Of a stretch of DNA of 48,611 bases, positions 1 through 8,014 are shown one piece after another. Origin of the DNA: Rhodobacterales bacterium. GTDB lineage: Bacteria > Pseudomonadota > Alphaproteobacteria > Rhodobacterales > Rhodobacteraceae. The notes under the pieces are model-generated. The model saw only the letters and a program-made list of their open reading frames with translations. It made no database searches and was not told the DNA's origin. The translations under genes were made by a program, and so were the position numbers. Within the stretch, counting starts at the first letter, position 1. Every line of letters starts with the position of its first letter. The stretch is taken from NCBI GenBank assembly GCA_025362795.1, contig JANYFE010000006.1:1-48611 (forward strand), in the 5' to 3' direction.

Positions 1-50
1 AGCCGCGCCATCGCGCGGGTCCGAATATCCATCGAAAGGGCTTTTCCCAT
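1..50 (-). CDS. IS630-family transposase, N-terminal fragment
   Basis: Reading the minus strand from an ATG at 50, the first residues are MGKALSMDIRTRAMAR, which matches the usual start of IS630-family transposases (K-A-L-S-x-D-L-R). These begin with a helix-turn-helix domain that binds the element's ends. A good ribosome binding site (GGGAGG) lies about 10 bases upstream of the ATG. Only 16 complete codons are in the window, so neither the catalytic DDE residues nor the integrity of the gene can be judged. The family call rests on this short stretch alone. Confidence 0.5.
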   Translation of the reverse strand, partial: MGKALSMDIRTRAMAR

Positions 51-81
51 GCAAACTGGCCTCCCAGTCCAGTCTCCATGT

Positions 82-119
82 TGAATCAGAAATCATTCCC
101 AACGGGAATCCCCGATTCA
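82..119. repeat. Nested inverted repeat inside the IS630-like end
   Basis: Bases 82-87 (TGAATC) pair with 114-119 (GATTCA), and 95-100 (ATTCCC) pairs with 104-109 (GGGAAT) around a 3-base loop. An A-run follows on the plus strand. No T-run follows the hairpin on either strand, so it is not an intrinsic terminator. It most likely belongs to the terminal region of the IS. Confidence 0.55.
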
Positions 120-267
120 GAAAAAAACCATCCCGCTCTAGGCAACCTGTGTTGGGGGAACCTCTGTTGAAGGTGGCAACGCTTGTTTTCATCTTTGCGA
201 CAGTCGCCCGGAATCCGTCAGGGCAGCCCCCTTTCACCCCGTGCTGCCATCCGGTATGGTCCGGCCC

Positions 268-1029
268 ATGTTAAAAATCCGGATCATCCCCTGTCTGGAC
301 GTCGCCAATGGCCGGGTGGTCAAGGGCGTCAACTTTGTTGACCTGCGCGATGCGGGTGATCCGGTGGAGGCGGCGCGGGCCTATGATGCGGCGGGGGCGG
401 ATGAGCTTTGTTTTCTGGACATCATGGCGACCGAGGAAAACCGCGGCACGATGTTCGATATGGTGACGCGGACGGCAGAGCAATGCTTCATGCCGCTGAC
501 GGTTGGGGGTGGCGTACGCAGCCATCTGGACGTGCGGGCACTGTTGCTGGCGGGGGCGGACAAGGTCTCGTTCAACTCTGCCGCCGTCGCCAACCCCGAC
601 GTAGTGGCAGAGGCGGCGGACCGTTTTGGCAGTCAGTGCATCGTCGTGGCGATAGATGCCAAAACCGTAAACCCCGGAAAGTGGGAGGTTTTTACGCATG
701 GCGGGCGGCGGGCAACCGGGATTGATGCGGTGGAATTTGCGCAGACGGTAGCGGCGAAAGGCGCGGGGGAAATCCTGTTGACCTCGATGGACCGTGACGG
801 CACCAAGGCCGGATTCAACCTGGCTCTGACCCGCGCTGTGGTCGATGCGGTCGGCATTCCGGTCATCGCCTCGGGTGGGGTCGGGACGCTGGATCATCTG
901 GTGGAGGGCGTGACCTTGGGCGGAGCCTCGGCGGTGCTGGCGGCGTCGATCTTTCACTTTGGCACCTTTACGATTGGTCAGGCCAAGGCCCATATGGCGG
1001 CGGCGAGTATTCCGGTGAGGGTATCTTGA
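268..1029 (+). CDS. hisF: Imidazole glycerol phosphate synthase, cyclase subunit HisF
   Basis: HisF is the (beta/alpha)8-barrel half of IGP synthase. It uses ammonia from the HisH glutaminase and PRFAR to make imidazole glycerol phosphate and AICAR in histidine biosynthesis. The start [15 protein letters not shown] is the standard HisF N-terminus. The two catalytic aspartates are visible in [12 protein letters not shown] (residue 11) and VVAIDAK (near 130), and the phosphate-binding loops VGGGVR and ASGGVG are intact. I chose the ATG at 268 over the upstream GTG at 241 and ATG at 256 because it gives the family's usual 253 residues. The stop overlaps the TTG start of hisE, so the two genes are probably translationally coupled. 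hisH and hisA are not present upstream; an IS630-like end is there instead. Confidence 0.97.
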   Translation: MLKIRIIPCLDVANGRVVKGVNFVDLRDAGDPVEAARAYDAAGADELCFLDIMATEENRGTMFDMVTRTAEQCFMPLTVGGGVRSHLDVRALLLAGADKVSFNSAAVANPDVVAEAADRFGSQCIVVAIDAKTVNPGKWEVFTHGGRRATGIDAVEFAQTVAAKGAGEILLTSMDRDGTKAGFNLALTRAVVDAVGIPVIASGGVGTLDHLVEGVTLGGASAVLAASIFHFGTFTIGQAKAHMAAASIPVRVS

Positions 1030-1334
1030 GCGCATTGGACCGACTTGCCGCAACGATCGCTGACCGCAAGGGGGCGGACCCGGACACGTCTTGGACCGCG
1101 AAACTGCTGGCCAAAGGGCCGGAGAAATGTGCCGAGAAATTTGGCGAAGAGGCGGTGGAGGCGATTATCGAAGCGGTCAAGGGCGACAAGCCCAAGCTGA
1201 CCGCAGAGGCGGCGGATGTGCTGTATCACCTTTTGGTCATGCTGGCCGCGCGGGATGTGACGCTGGAGGATGTGCTGGCGGAACTGGAACGCCGCGAGGG
1301 TCAGTCGGGGATTGCCGAAAAGGCGTCGCGCTGA
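1026..1334 (+). CDS. hisE: Phosphoribosyl-ATP pyrophosphatase HisE
   Basis: HisE hydrolyses phosphoribosyl-ATP to phosphoribosyl-AMP, the second step of histidine biosynthesis. The 102-residue protein shows the all-alpha MazG-like fold signature: [17 protein letters not shown], with metal-binding glutamates, followed by [13 protein letters not shown]. It is a stand-alone HisE, not fused to HisI. The likely start is TTG at 1026, whose last two bases are shared with the hisF stop codon (TTGA), which implies coupling to hisF. No clear intrinsic terminator follows. Confidence 0.95.
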   Translation: MSALDRLAATIADRKGADPDTSWTAKLLAKGPEKCAEKFGEEAVEAIIEAVKGDKPKLTAEAADVLYHLLVMLAARDVTLEDVLAELERREGQSGIAEKASR

Positions 1335-1399
1335 TCCTGAACGCTGGGGGTTTCACACCCATGCGCGGGATGTTTAGGGGCAGAGAATATCAGGAAGAC

Positions 1400-3013
1400 T
1401 CAGGCGCTGATCAGCCTGGAGCGCGCCACCAGATCGGTCTTGGCTGACGCGGTGAGCGACATTTCCGCCACCACATGATAGCGGCGCGGGCGTTCGTGGG
1501 GGGCGAGTTCGGCTTTGGCTGCGATTTCGGCAGCGCGTTGCGGGTTTACGCAGCTGGCGTCTGCGACAAGGACGGCTTGAAGTTCAGCCCCTAGAATGTC
1601 ATGGCGCTGGAAAACCACGGCGGCACTGGTGATGCCGGGGGAGGCACCCAGCACCTGCTCGATGGCCTATGGCGAGGCGGCGGCCGAAGGGTTCAGAGGG
1701 ACGGGGCGGCGCACTCGCGCAGTTTGGTCGGGGTCGTCCCAATGGCCGTGGAAGACCCCTGCCCCGCGATGGACGAACTGGCCCCATTGGCCGGGCGGCA
1801 GCAGCTGGCAGTCGTCGTCCACAATGCACAGCGCCGATCCGGGCGGGGCGGTGCCTGTGATCTGCGGGGCGGTGGCGTTAGATTGCGGCAGGCACCAGCG
1901 TCAGGCCGGGAGTGGCAGGCAGGATCAGACTCAAACAAGGGCGGTAAAGAGCCAGAAGCTGGGTCCAGCCGTAATCGTGGCCAAACGGAACGGCGCACAG
2001 CAGGCGGTCTTGGGCATGGAACCCTATGGCTGCCTCCACGCGGGTAGCGCAGTTCAGCAGGGTGGATTGGAGTTGCACGACGCCCTTGGGACAGCTTGTG
2101 TAACCGGAGGTGAACGCGATTGAGCTGATACCACCCGCGCTGTCACCGTGGAGAGGCGCGTTATGGCCGGTCAGGGTGGCCGGGTGCCAGGCCGGCGTTG
2201 CGGCAGATTGAACCAAGCTGTCGCCGAGGACGACGTGGGCGCTGGTGCGGCTGGCGATGCTGTCAAGCACCTCTGGCCGCAGGTCGGCAGGGGCGCGAAC
2301 GGGGGTTGCACCCAGTGCCCAGAGGGCGGCGGGAAGGGCGGCGGCGGCCGGCCCGTTGGTCAGATGCAGGATGACTCGGTGGCCCTGCCCGCTGCCCAGC
2401 TTGGCCAGAGCGGCGCCCTGAGTGCGGGCCAAAGCGCCGAGTTCGGCAAAGCTGTGGGTCAGATCGCCTTGCAGCAGTGCGCCGCGACATCGCCTTTTCC
2501 AGCGACCGACAGGCGCTGGGTTGAGTTGGGGTTCGGCGTAGGTTTTCCAGTCCCCCGGGCCGGGGCACGACGGGTCCGCGTCGGCTTGTGTGGTGGCCGT
2601 CAGGCTTTGTGGTTCAGCGCCAAGCAAAGTGCAAAGCGGCGTCAGGGTTTCGACCGGCGCGGCCAACAGATCTTCGAACCGGTAAAGGCAGGCGGCCTCG
2701 CCCTGCGCCTCGGCAAAGGCCGGCAGCGCGTCGGTCCGGTCGGCCCGCGCCTGTGCCAACGCCTCGACCGGGGTCGTGAAACGGCTGAGCCAGAGCCGCA
2801 TTTCGGGCATGAAGCGGCCCATCCGTGCCGCTAGGTCGAGGGTGGAGGCAATGACATCCAGCGGGTGACGCACCATGCAGATGAACCATGCGTGGCCTGC
2901 AAGAAGATCGGTGAGGGCGGGCAGGAAATTTTGGGGTGCTAGTCCAGAATGCGCCGCAAAAGCGTGCCGCCGGAGCGCGAAAAGCCCAGGAAGACCGCGA
3001 ATTGCGGGGTCAT
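1400..3013 (-). pseudogene. Decayed sulfotransferase / AMP-dependent ligase fusion
   Basis: The ATG at 3013 overlaps the decarboxylase stop (ATGA) and begins a PAPS-sulfotransferase signature, FLGFSRSGGTLLRRILD. That is cut by an in-frame TAG and continues as HPKIS. A different frame (from 2876) holds the second sulfotransferase motif, VRHPLDVIAST, far closer to the first than normal, so there is also a deletion. This frame runs into an adenylate-forming ligase domain with a P-loop-like A3 motif (FTSGYTSCPKGV, with T-to-Y and G-to-C changes) and stops at 1878. Ligase pieces continue in other frames (SALCIVDDDCQLLPPGQWG near 1840-1800; C-terminal domain at 1654-1400 ending TASAKTDLVAR). Core motifs between A3 and the C-terminal domain are missing. 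The parent probably activated an acyl or aminoacyl group for the ACP of this cassette. The product now is certainly non-functional as a ligase. Confidence 0.85.
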
Positions 3014-4254
3014 ACCATAGCGCCTGACGGGGTCTGATCGGTCAGCCGTGTGCCGTCCCAGATCATTTCGCGCACCACGGGATGGCTGATGAAGCCCGCC
3101 GGACTGGCGGTTGCGCCATATGCACCGGAGAGCCCGACCGACAGCACATCGCCGAAATTCGCCCGTGCAAGGTCGAGGTCACGGGCCAGAAGGTCGATCA
3201 AGGTGCACAGCGGCCCGGCCAGCGTGACCTTTTCGCGTGGGCCGTCCGGGGTGGACAGGTTGCGGATTGGCCAGTTGCGGCGCACCACCGACCCCATCAT
3301 GCCACAGGCCGCGAGGTGGGCGTTAAAGCCGCCGTCACAGATCAGGATCGTGGCACCCCGCCCGGATTTGCGGGTCAGCACGCGGGTCAGAAGCTGTCCT
3401 GCCGGGGCGGTCAGCCAGCGGCCAAGTTCAAGGTCAATCGCGGGTTGCCCGCGCGGGCGCAGTTGCAACAAAGTGCCGAGTGTTTTGGCGGCGACCTGCG
3501 CAAGGTCCAGAGCGGCCTGCCCTTCGTGGTAGGGCACGCCGAAACCAGAGCCGAGGATCAGCCGCTGTGGCGGCTGGCCCAGAAAGGCGGACAGGGTTTG
3601 GGCGAGTTGGGCACAATTCTGCATGTTTGCCGCAATGGCATCCGGGTCGAGCGAATTGGACCCCGCATAGAAATGCATGCCATGCAGCGCCAGACCGGGA
3701 AGGGCAGCAATTTCAGACAGCACGGCGGGCGCGTCTTCCTCGTCAATCCCGAACTGTGTGGCAACGCCAGTCATCCGGGCCCCAAAGCCCTTGGGGCTGG
3801 CGACGGGACTGATCCGGGCCAGAACCGGCTGCACGCTGCCATGCCGCAGGGCAGCCGCACTGGTCTGCTGGGCTTGATGCAAAGATTCGACAACCATATG
3901 GCCGATGCCCCGCATCACAGCCTCGTCGATCTCTGCCGCGCGTTTGCCGGGGCCGGTGAAACTGATGCTGTGCGGTGCGGCACCAACCTCCAGGGCGCGA
4001 CGCACTTCGCCGATCGAGGACGCGTCAAACTGGGCACCGCAGGCCAGCAGCTGGCGTAACACGGCGGGATGGGGATTGGCCTTGACCGCATAACGGATGC
4101 CGAGGGTCGGAAACGCGGCGGCCAGAGCCAGATAGCGGGATTTGATCTGAGTGAGGTCATAGACATAGGCCGGCGTTTCGATGCCATGGCAGAGGGATAT
4201 GAGCGTTGCGTCGTCCAGAGCGGCAGCGCGGGCGTTTCGTGTGGCCCGGTTCAT
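3010..4254 (-). CDS. Fold-III PLP-dependent decarboxylase (DapDC/BtrK-like)
   Basis: This 414-residue enzyme belongs to the Orn/DAP/Arg decarboxylase group 2 family. The PLP lysine is in RYAVKANPHP (about residue 59). Other expected elements are GMHFYAGSNS, the phosphate-binding GSGFGVPY, ELGRWLTAPAG, the CDGGFNAH cysteine/aspartate motif, and the late tyrosine in YGATASPAGF. It is unlikely to be the lysine-pathway LysA because it sits in a coupled cassette: its ATG overlaps the hydrolase stop and its stop overlaps the sulfotransferase/ligase start. Known relatives in such settings are BtrK, which decarboxylates an ACP-bound glutamate, and the decarboxylases of exosortase-A loci. I infer action on an aminoacyl-ACP; the substrate cannot be told from sequence. 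All catalytic motifs look intact. Confidence 0.85.
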   Translation of the reverse strand: MNRATRNARAAALDDATLISLCHGIETPAYVYDLTQIKSRYLALAAAFPTLGIRYAVKANPHPAVLRQLLACGAQFDASSIGEVRRALEVGAAPHSISFTGPGKRAAEIDEAVMRGIGHMVVESLHQAQQTSAAALRHGSVQPVLARISPVASPKGFGARMTGVATQFGIDEEDAPAVLSEIAALPGLALHGMHFYAGSNSLDPDAIAANMQNCAQLAQTLSAFLGQPPQRLILGSGFGVPYHEGQAALDLAQVAAKTLGTLLQLRPRGQPAIDLELGRWLTAPAGQLLTRVLTRKSGRGATILICDGGFNAHLAACGMMGSVVRRNWPIRNLSTPDGPREKVTLAGPLCTLIDLLARDLDLARANFGDVLSVGLSGAYGATASPAGFISHPVVREMIWDGTRLTDQTPSGAMV

Positions 4255-5210
4255 AGCGTTGTCACAAGATCGAAGTTCGCGGCCTTCCCGCTGGCGACCC
4301 GCACGATCAAGTCGATCACGTCGCGCAGTTTCTGCCGCGACGCCAGGGTGGCCATCGGGTTGTGCTTGTCATCCTTGGGGATCGGATGGACCTGGGCTGC
4401 GGGATACTGCGCAACAAGGCGGGCGTTGTTTTCGACGTCAATCAACATGTCGGCACCAAAAATGCTGTAAACCGGCGGTCCTGGGCCTTGCCAGCAGTTG
4501 CACAGCGGCGCGAAGGCGGTGCCAGCCTGTGACAGCGGTATCTTGCGACCGGGCGAGTAGAACCGGCCGCCGATCATGTTGGCGCTGGCTTGCCCGTCGA
4601 GCAGCGCCGCATGGACAGCGGGCCCCCCGCCCGCGCTGGCGCCGACGTATACGCCGGGGCGAATCCCGCGGTGGCCAAGGGTGGACTTAAGCAATTGCAG
4701 CGCAGCGTAAAATCCGCCGGCCGCGCCCAGGTTCCAATTGCCGAAGGTGCCGTCGTCGCTGGTCAGGATGATGACATCGACCGGATAGGCCCCGAGCAGA
4801 TCGAGAAAGCGACAGTTCGCCATGAACAACCCATTGCGGCGGCTGGTAAAGCAGACCATCGCGGGCCGGGCATCTGCAACGGTGGCCGAACGGTACAGGA
4901 CAGCGCCGTCAAACAGCACCTCGCGGCCAAATTCGTAACCGCCGCGACTGGTGAACTGGTTCCATTGCGGCGCCAAGCGGGCGATCCGCAGTCGCGTATC
5001 CTCCGTCACCATGATGGCGACCAGTTGATAGACCTCGGCCAATTCCTGTGGTGCCAGCATGTCGCCAAGGTCGGTCAGCGCGTCACCGAGCCTGCGGTCG
5101 CGCACGTCGGACACCAAAAGGTCCAGCAGACCGATGGCGATGTCCGACAAGGACAGATCATGTGCAAAGAGCGCTGCCTTGGGGGGCGCTGCGCCAAGAT
5201 CAAGTGACAA
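4251..5210 (-). CDS. Alpha/beta-hydrolase-like protein of the ACP cassette
   Basis: The 319-residue protein carries a nucleophile-elbow-like motif, VGASAGGGPA (about residue 192), after a strand with VDVIILTSDDG. A late histidine lies in PKDDKHNPMAT, near the expected catalytic position. This fits an alpha/beta hydrolase (esterase or thioesterase), though overall similarity to a named family is not obvious to me. It starts with TTG at 5210 inside the last codons of the ACP gene, and its TGA overlaps the decarboxylase ATG, so all are coupled. A plausible role is release or editing of the ACP-bound product, comparable to the hydrolases that accompany ligase/decarboxylase pairs in exosortase-A loci. 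Function is inferred from context. Confidence 0.65.
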   Translation of the reverse strand: MSLDLGAAPPKAALFAHDLSLSDIAIGLLDLLVSDVRDRRLGDALTDLGDMLAPQELAEVYQLVAIMVTEDTRLRIARLAPQWNQFTSRGGYEFGREVLFDGAVLYRSATVADARPAMVCFTSRRNGLFMANCRFLDLLGAYPVDVIILTSDDGTFGNWNLGAAGGFYAALQLLKSTLGHRGIRPGVYVGASAGGGPAVHAALLDGQASANMIGGRFYSPGRKIPLSQAGTAFAPLCNCWQGPGPPVYSIFGADMLIDVENNARLVAQYPAAQVHPIPKDDKHNPMATLASRQKLRDVIDLIVRVASGKAANFDLVTTL

Positions 5211-5445
5211 GGCTACGCTCTACATACCTGCAAATTCTTGAAATAGTGTCGAAATTTTCGAAGGTCAGATCAGCAGGCGGCACCTGTTCGCCCAGATGGG
5301 TTTCGACAAAACTGATCACGGTGACCAGTGCGAAACTGTCCAGCAAACCCGTCGACATCAGGCCCTTGGCCGCTTTCAGCGCGTCCGGGTCAATGCCGGA
5401 TTCGTCTGAAATCAAGTCAAGAAGTTTGACTTCAAAAATGCTCAT
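5200..5445 (-). CDS. Acyl carrier protein (phosphopantetheine-binding)
   Basis: The 81-residue protein has the ACP four-helix pattern, with the pantetheine serine in STGLLDSFALVTVISF (about residue 38), then an acidic loop and ENFDTISRICRYVE. I start it at the ATG at 5445 (MSIFEVKLLDLI), preceded by a GGAG about 9 bases upstream; an upstream in-frame start at 5463 has less support. The LLDSFALV form differs from the fatty-acid ACP (DSLD) and is typical of small discrete carriers in amino-acid or natural-product pathways. It is the first gene of the minus-strand cassette, so the promoter should lie in the 277-base gap up to 5722, where I recognise no specific site. Confidence 0.85.
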   Translation of the reverse strand: MSIFEVKLLDLISDESGIDPDALKAAKGLMSTGLLDSFALVTVISFVETHLGEQVPPADLTFENFDTISRICRYVERSLVT

Positions 5446-5722
5446 TGGCAGCACTCCGTACAATTTTAAGGAGAGTACATCAAGCTTGCCATCCTTGGGG
5501 TTGTGTGATCAAGCAAATATCCGGCCTTGCCGCACGGTATTTGCAGCACAGGTGGGATGCGGTGGCGGAGCTGTTCGGTCTGACCCCGCTGATCGCCAGC
5601 CGAATGACAAGGCATTTCCGCCAAAATGCGGCGTCGGTAAGGTTCGCATTGGTTGGATGTCAGTCAGCAGCGGGTCCGCGAACACCGTGGCCCGCAAGGC
5701 AGGCGCACCCGGCGCAGGGTCG

Positions 5723-6817
5723 TCAGCCGTTGAACAGAAAGTGCAGAACGTCGCCGTCTTTGACTTCGTAGGTCTTGCCTTCGACCCGGAATTTACCGAC
5801 TTCCTTGGCCCCTGCCTCGCCGTTGCCCGCGATGTAATCGTCATAGGCCACGGTTTCCGCGCGAATGAAGCCTTTTTCGAAATCGCCGTGGATCACGCCT
5901 GCGGCCTGTGGGGCAAGAGTGCCCTTGGATATGGTCCAGGCGCGGGCCTCTTTCGGGCCTACGGTGAAGTAGGTTTGCAGGCCCAGCAGCGCGTAACCTG
6001 CCTTGATCAGACGGTCGAGACCGGCTTCGTGCAAGCCCATTTCTTCCAGAAACATCGCGGCTTCGTCGGCGGGAAGCTGGCTGATTTCTTCCTCGATCCG
6101 GGCAGAGATCACGACGCAGGCGGCACCCTGGGCACGGGCCATTGCGGCAACTCGGTCGGACTGGGCGTTGCCGGTGGCAGCCTTGACTTCTTCGACATTG
6201 CAGACAAACAGCACCGGCTTGGCGGTGAGAAGCTGCAAGAGACGCCATTGGCGCTGGTCGTCCTCGGACACTGTGACGGTGCGGGCCGGTTTGCCTTCGT
6301 TCAGCACGACAAGCGCGGCTTTCAGCAGGCGGTCCTGATCGATCATGTCCTTGTCGCCGCCCTTGATCTTGCGGGCAAGACCGGCAATCCGACGCTCGAT
6401 GCTTTCCATATCGGCCAGCATCAGTTCGGTTTCAATCGTTTCGGCATCGGCAATCGGGTCGATGCGGCCTTCGACATGGGTAATGTCGCCGTCTTCAAAA
6501 CAGCGCAGGACATGGGCGATGGCGTCGCATTCGCGGATGTTGGCGAGAAACTGGTTGCCCAGCCCCTCGCCCTTGGACGCGCCGCGCACGAGGCCTGCGA
6601 TATCGACAAAGGTCATCCGGGTCGGAATGATCTGTTTGGAGGCGGCGATGGCAGCCAGCCGGTCCAGACGAGCATCTGGCACCGCCACTTCGCCAACGTT
6701 CGGTTCAATGGTGCAGAACGGGAAATTCGCGGCCTGTGCGGCGGCGGTGCGGGTCAGCGCGTTGAAAAGCGTCGATTTGCCGACATTCGGCATGCCGACG
6801 ATACCCATCTTGAACCC
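5723..6817 (-). CDS. ychF: Redox-regulated ATPase YchF
   Basis: YchF is an Obg-family P-loop NTPase that prefers ATP to GTP and binds ribosomes; it is linked to translation and stress responses. The start MGFKMGIVGMPNVGKSTLFN contains the Walker A motif. VDIAGLVRGASKGEGLGNQF gives switch II, and CNVEE replaces the canonical NKxD, as in the family. The C-terminal TGS-like domain ends with VKDGDVLHFLFNG. I chose the start at 6817 because it yields 364 residues, matching the E. coli protein, although two ATGs lie up to 7 codons upstream. The gene is convergent to nothing obvious and is separated from the ACP cassette by a noncoding gap. Confidence 0.97.
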   Translation of the reverse strand, partial: GFKMGIVGMPNVGKSTLFNALTRTAAAQAANFPFCTIEPNVGEVAVPDARLDRLAAIAASKQIIPTRMTFVDIAGLVRGASKGEGLGNQFLANIRECDAIAHVLRCFEDGDITHVEGRIDPIADAETIETELMLADMESIERRIAGLARKIKGGDKDMIDQDRLLKAALVVLNEGKPARTVTVSEDDQRQWRLLQLLTAKPVLFVCNVEEVKAATGNAQSDRVAAMARAQGAACVVISARIEEEISQLPADEAAMFLEEMGLHEAGLDRLIKAGYALLGLQTYFTVGPKEARAWTISKGTLAPQAAGVIHGDFEKGFIRAETVAYDDYIAGNGEAGAKEVGKFRVEGKTYEVKDGDVLHFLFNG

Positions 6818-6975
6818 CATCGGAACCCCCATTGGCACAGCATGCGCCAGACCGGGGCGGGTCTAGGCAAGGGCGGGTCCGGGGTCAAGCCCCGGTGGTC
6901 CGCTGTCAGGCAATGGCGGGATGATCTTGCATGTCGGCACGGAGTGGCGACATCTTAGGTGGAGTGATTCAAGAT

Positions 6976-7950
6976 ATGGGAACCGACATGCGCCCGATCC
7001 TGCGACCGACATTTTACGGCCTGGCCCTGATCCTGTGCGGCGTGATCCCGGCAGGGGCCTATGAGAACCCGATCCTGCCCGCGATCCGCGATCCCGACTG
7101 CATTGTGATGAACGGCATCTATCATCTTGTCGAGCCGGGGGGGACCTCGGCCAAGGGTGGCTATTTCAACTATCGCACCTCGCGCGATCTGCTGCACTGG
7201 TCCGACCCGGTGCGGATCTTGCCACAACCCGCAGGTCTGGGCGTCTGGCAGGGGTCATATTATCGAGACACCGATGGCAGGCTGTATTTCTATTATGCCG
7301 CGGTCGATCTGGGGCGGGACAAGACCATCCATGTCGCGGCGGCTGACAGCCCGACCGGGCCTTTCACCGAACTTGGTGTGGTGGCGGACGGCATTGACCC
7401 CTATCCGTTCCGCGATGATGACGGGACGTTGTGGCTGTATTACAAGGACGACCGGGCGGCGCAAAAAGGCATCTGGGCGCAACGGATGGACGGCCCGGCC
7501 AAGCTGTCTGACGCCGCTGCGGTCGAGGTTCTGCATCCGCAACCTCATACGTTCGAAGATGGCGGCTATCTGACGGTCGAGGGACCGACGCTGATCAAGC
7601 GGGCAGGCAAGTATTTCCTGATCTATTCCGGTGGACCGTTCGGGGCGCCGCGCTATGCCGTGGGTTATGCGGTCGCGGATCACCCGGAGGGGCCGTTCAC
7701 ACGGGGGCCGAATAACCCGATCCTGTCGAATGCCACCAGCCCGGATGTCTATTCGCCCGGCGTGCCCTCTGTCGTGGCGGATGGTGCGGGGGCATCGTGG
7801 CTGGTCTATCGCCAGCGTGCGACGGCGGAAAGGCTAAGCCCGCGCCAGTTGACGATTGACCGGCTGGATGACAGCAAAGCCGCACAGGGGCTGCTGTCGG
7901 CAACACCGACGCATGGTGTGGCGATGCCGGACCCGGTGCCGCTGCCCTGA
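6976..7950 (+). CDS. Secreted glycoside hydrolase family 43-like protein
   Basis: A predicted signal peptide (LRPTFYGLALILCGVIPAGA) is followed by ENPILPAIRDPDCIV, which carries the GH43 general-base Asp. DGIDPYPFRDDDG carries the Asp that tunes the acid, and LTVEGPTLIKR carries the general-acid Glu. The five-bladed propeller fold is suggested by repeated short sheets such as YYRDTDGRLYFYY and WLYYKDD. GH43 enzymes act on arabinose- or xylose-containing glycans, but the substrate cannot be assigned. I prefer ATG 6976, 12 bases after GGTGGAG; ATG 6988 would also give a good signal peptide. It stands alone, with no sugar transporter or regulator beside it. Confidence 0.85.
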   Translation: MGTDMRPILRPTFYGLALILCGVIPAGAYENPILPAIRDPDCIVMNGIYHLVEPGGTSAKGGYFNYRTSRDLLHWSDPVRILPQPAGLGVWQGSYYRDTDGRLYFYYAAVDLGRDKTIHVAAADSPTGPFTELGVVADGIDPYPFRDDDGTLWLYYKDDRAAQKGIWAQRMDGPAKLSDAAAVEVLHPQPHTFEDGGYLTVEGPTLIKRAGKYFLIYSGGPFGAPRYAVGYAVADHPEGPFTRGPNNPILSNATSPDVYSPGVPSVVADGAGASWLVYRQRATAERLSPRQLTIDRLDDSKAAQGLLSATPTHGVAMPDPVPLP

Positions 7951-8014
7951 GCGGCACGGGTCCGCGCGGTCCGGCGTTGTCGCTTGCGGGGCGGCAATGG
8001 CACGGCGCAGGCCG

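Larger units (their letters stand above)
1..138 (-). mobile_element. End of an IS630-like insertion sequence (partial)
   Basis: The left edge of the window carries the first codons of an IS630-type transposase on the minus strand, preceded by about 90 noncoding bases with a nested inverted repeat. IS630 elements insert at TA dinucleotides. A TA at 139-140 directly follows the sequence tcccgctc, so I place the element's end at 138. The boundary is inferred, because the opposite end of the element lies outside the window. Confidence 0.5.

Noticed and set aside
82-119. Hairpin as intrinsic terminator
   Set aside because: No T-run after it on either strand; it fits an IS end better.
3010-4254. 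Decarboxylase as housekeeping LysA
   Set aside because: Gene coupling with ACP and hydrolase, and a second ACP-linked copy, argue against it, though sequence alone does not exclude it.
1400-5445. Calling the cassette an exosortase system
   Set aside because: No exosortase, PEP-CTERM protein or polysaccharide genes are in the window; only the accessory gene types match.
5048-6958. 636-residue open frame on the plus strand over ychF
   Set aside because: Antisense to a certain gene; long only because of GC-rich codon bias. No domain recognised.
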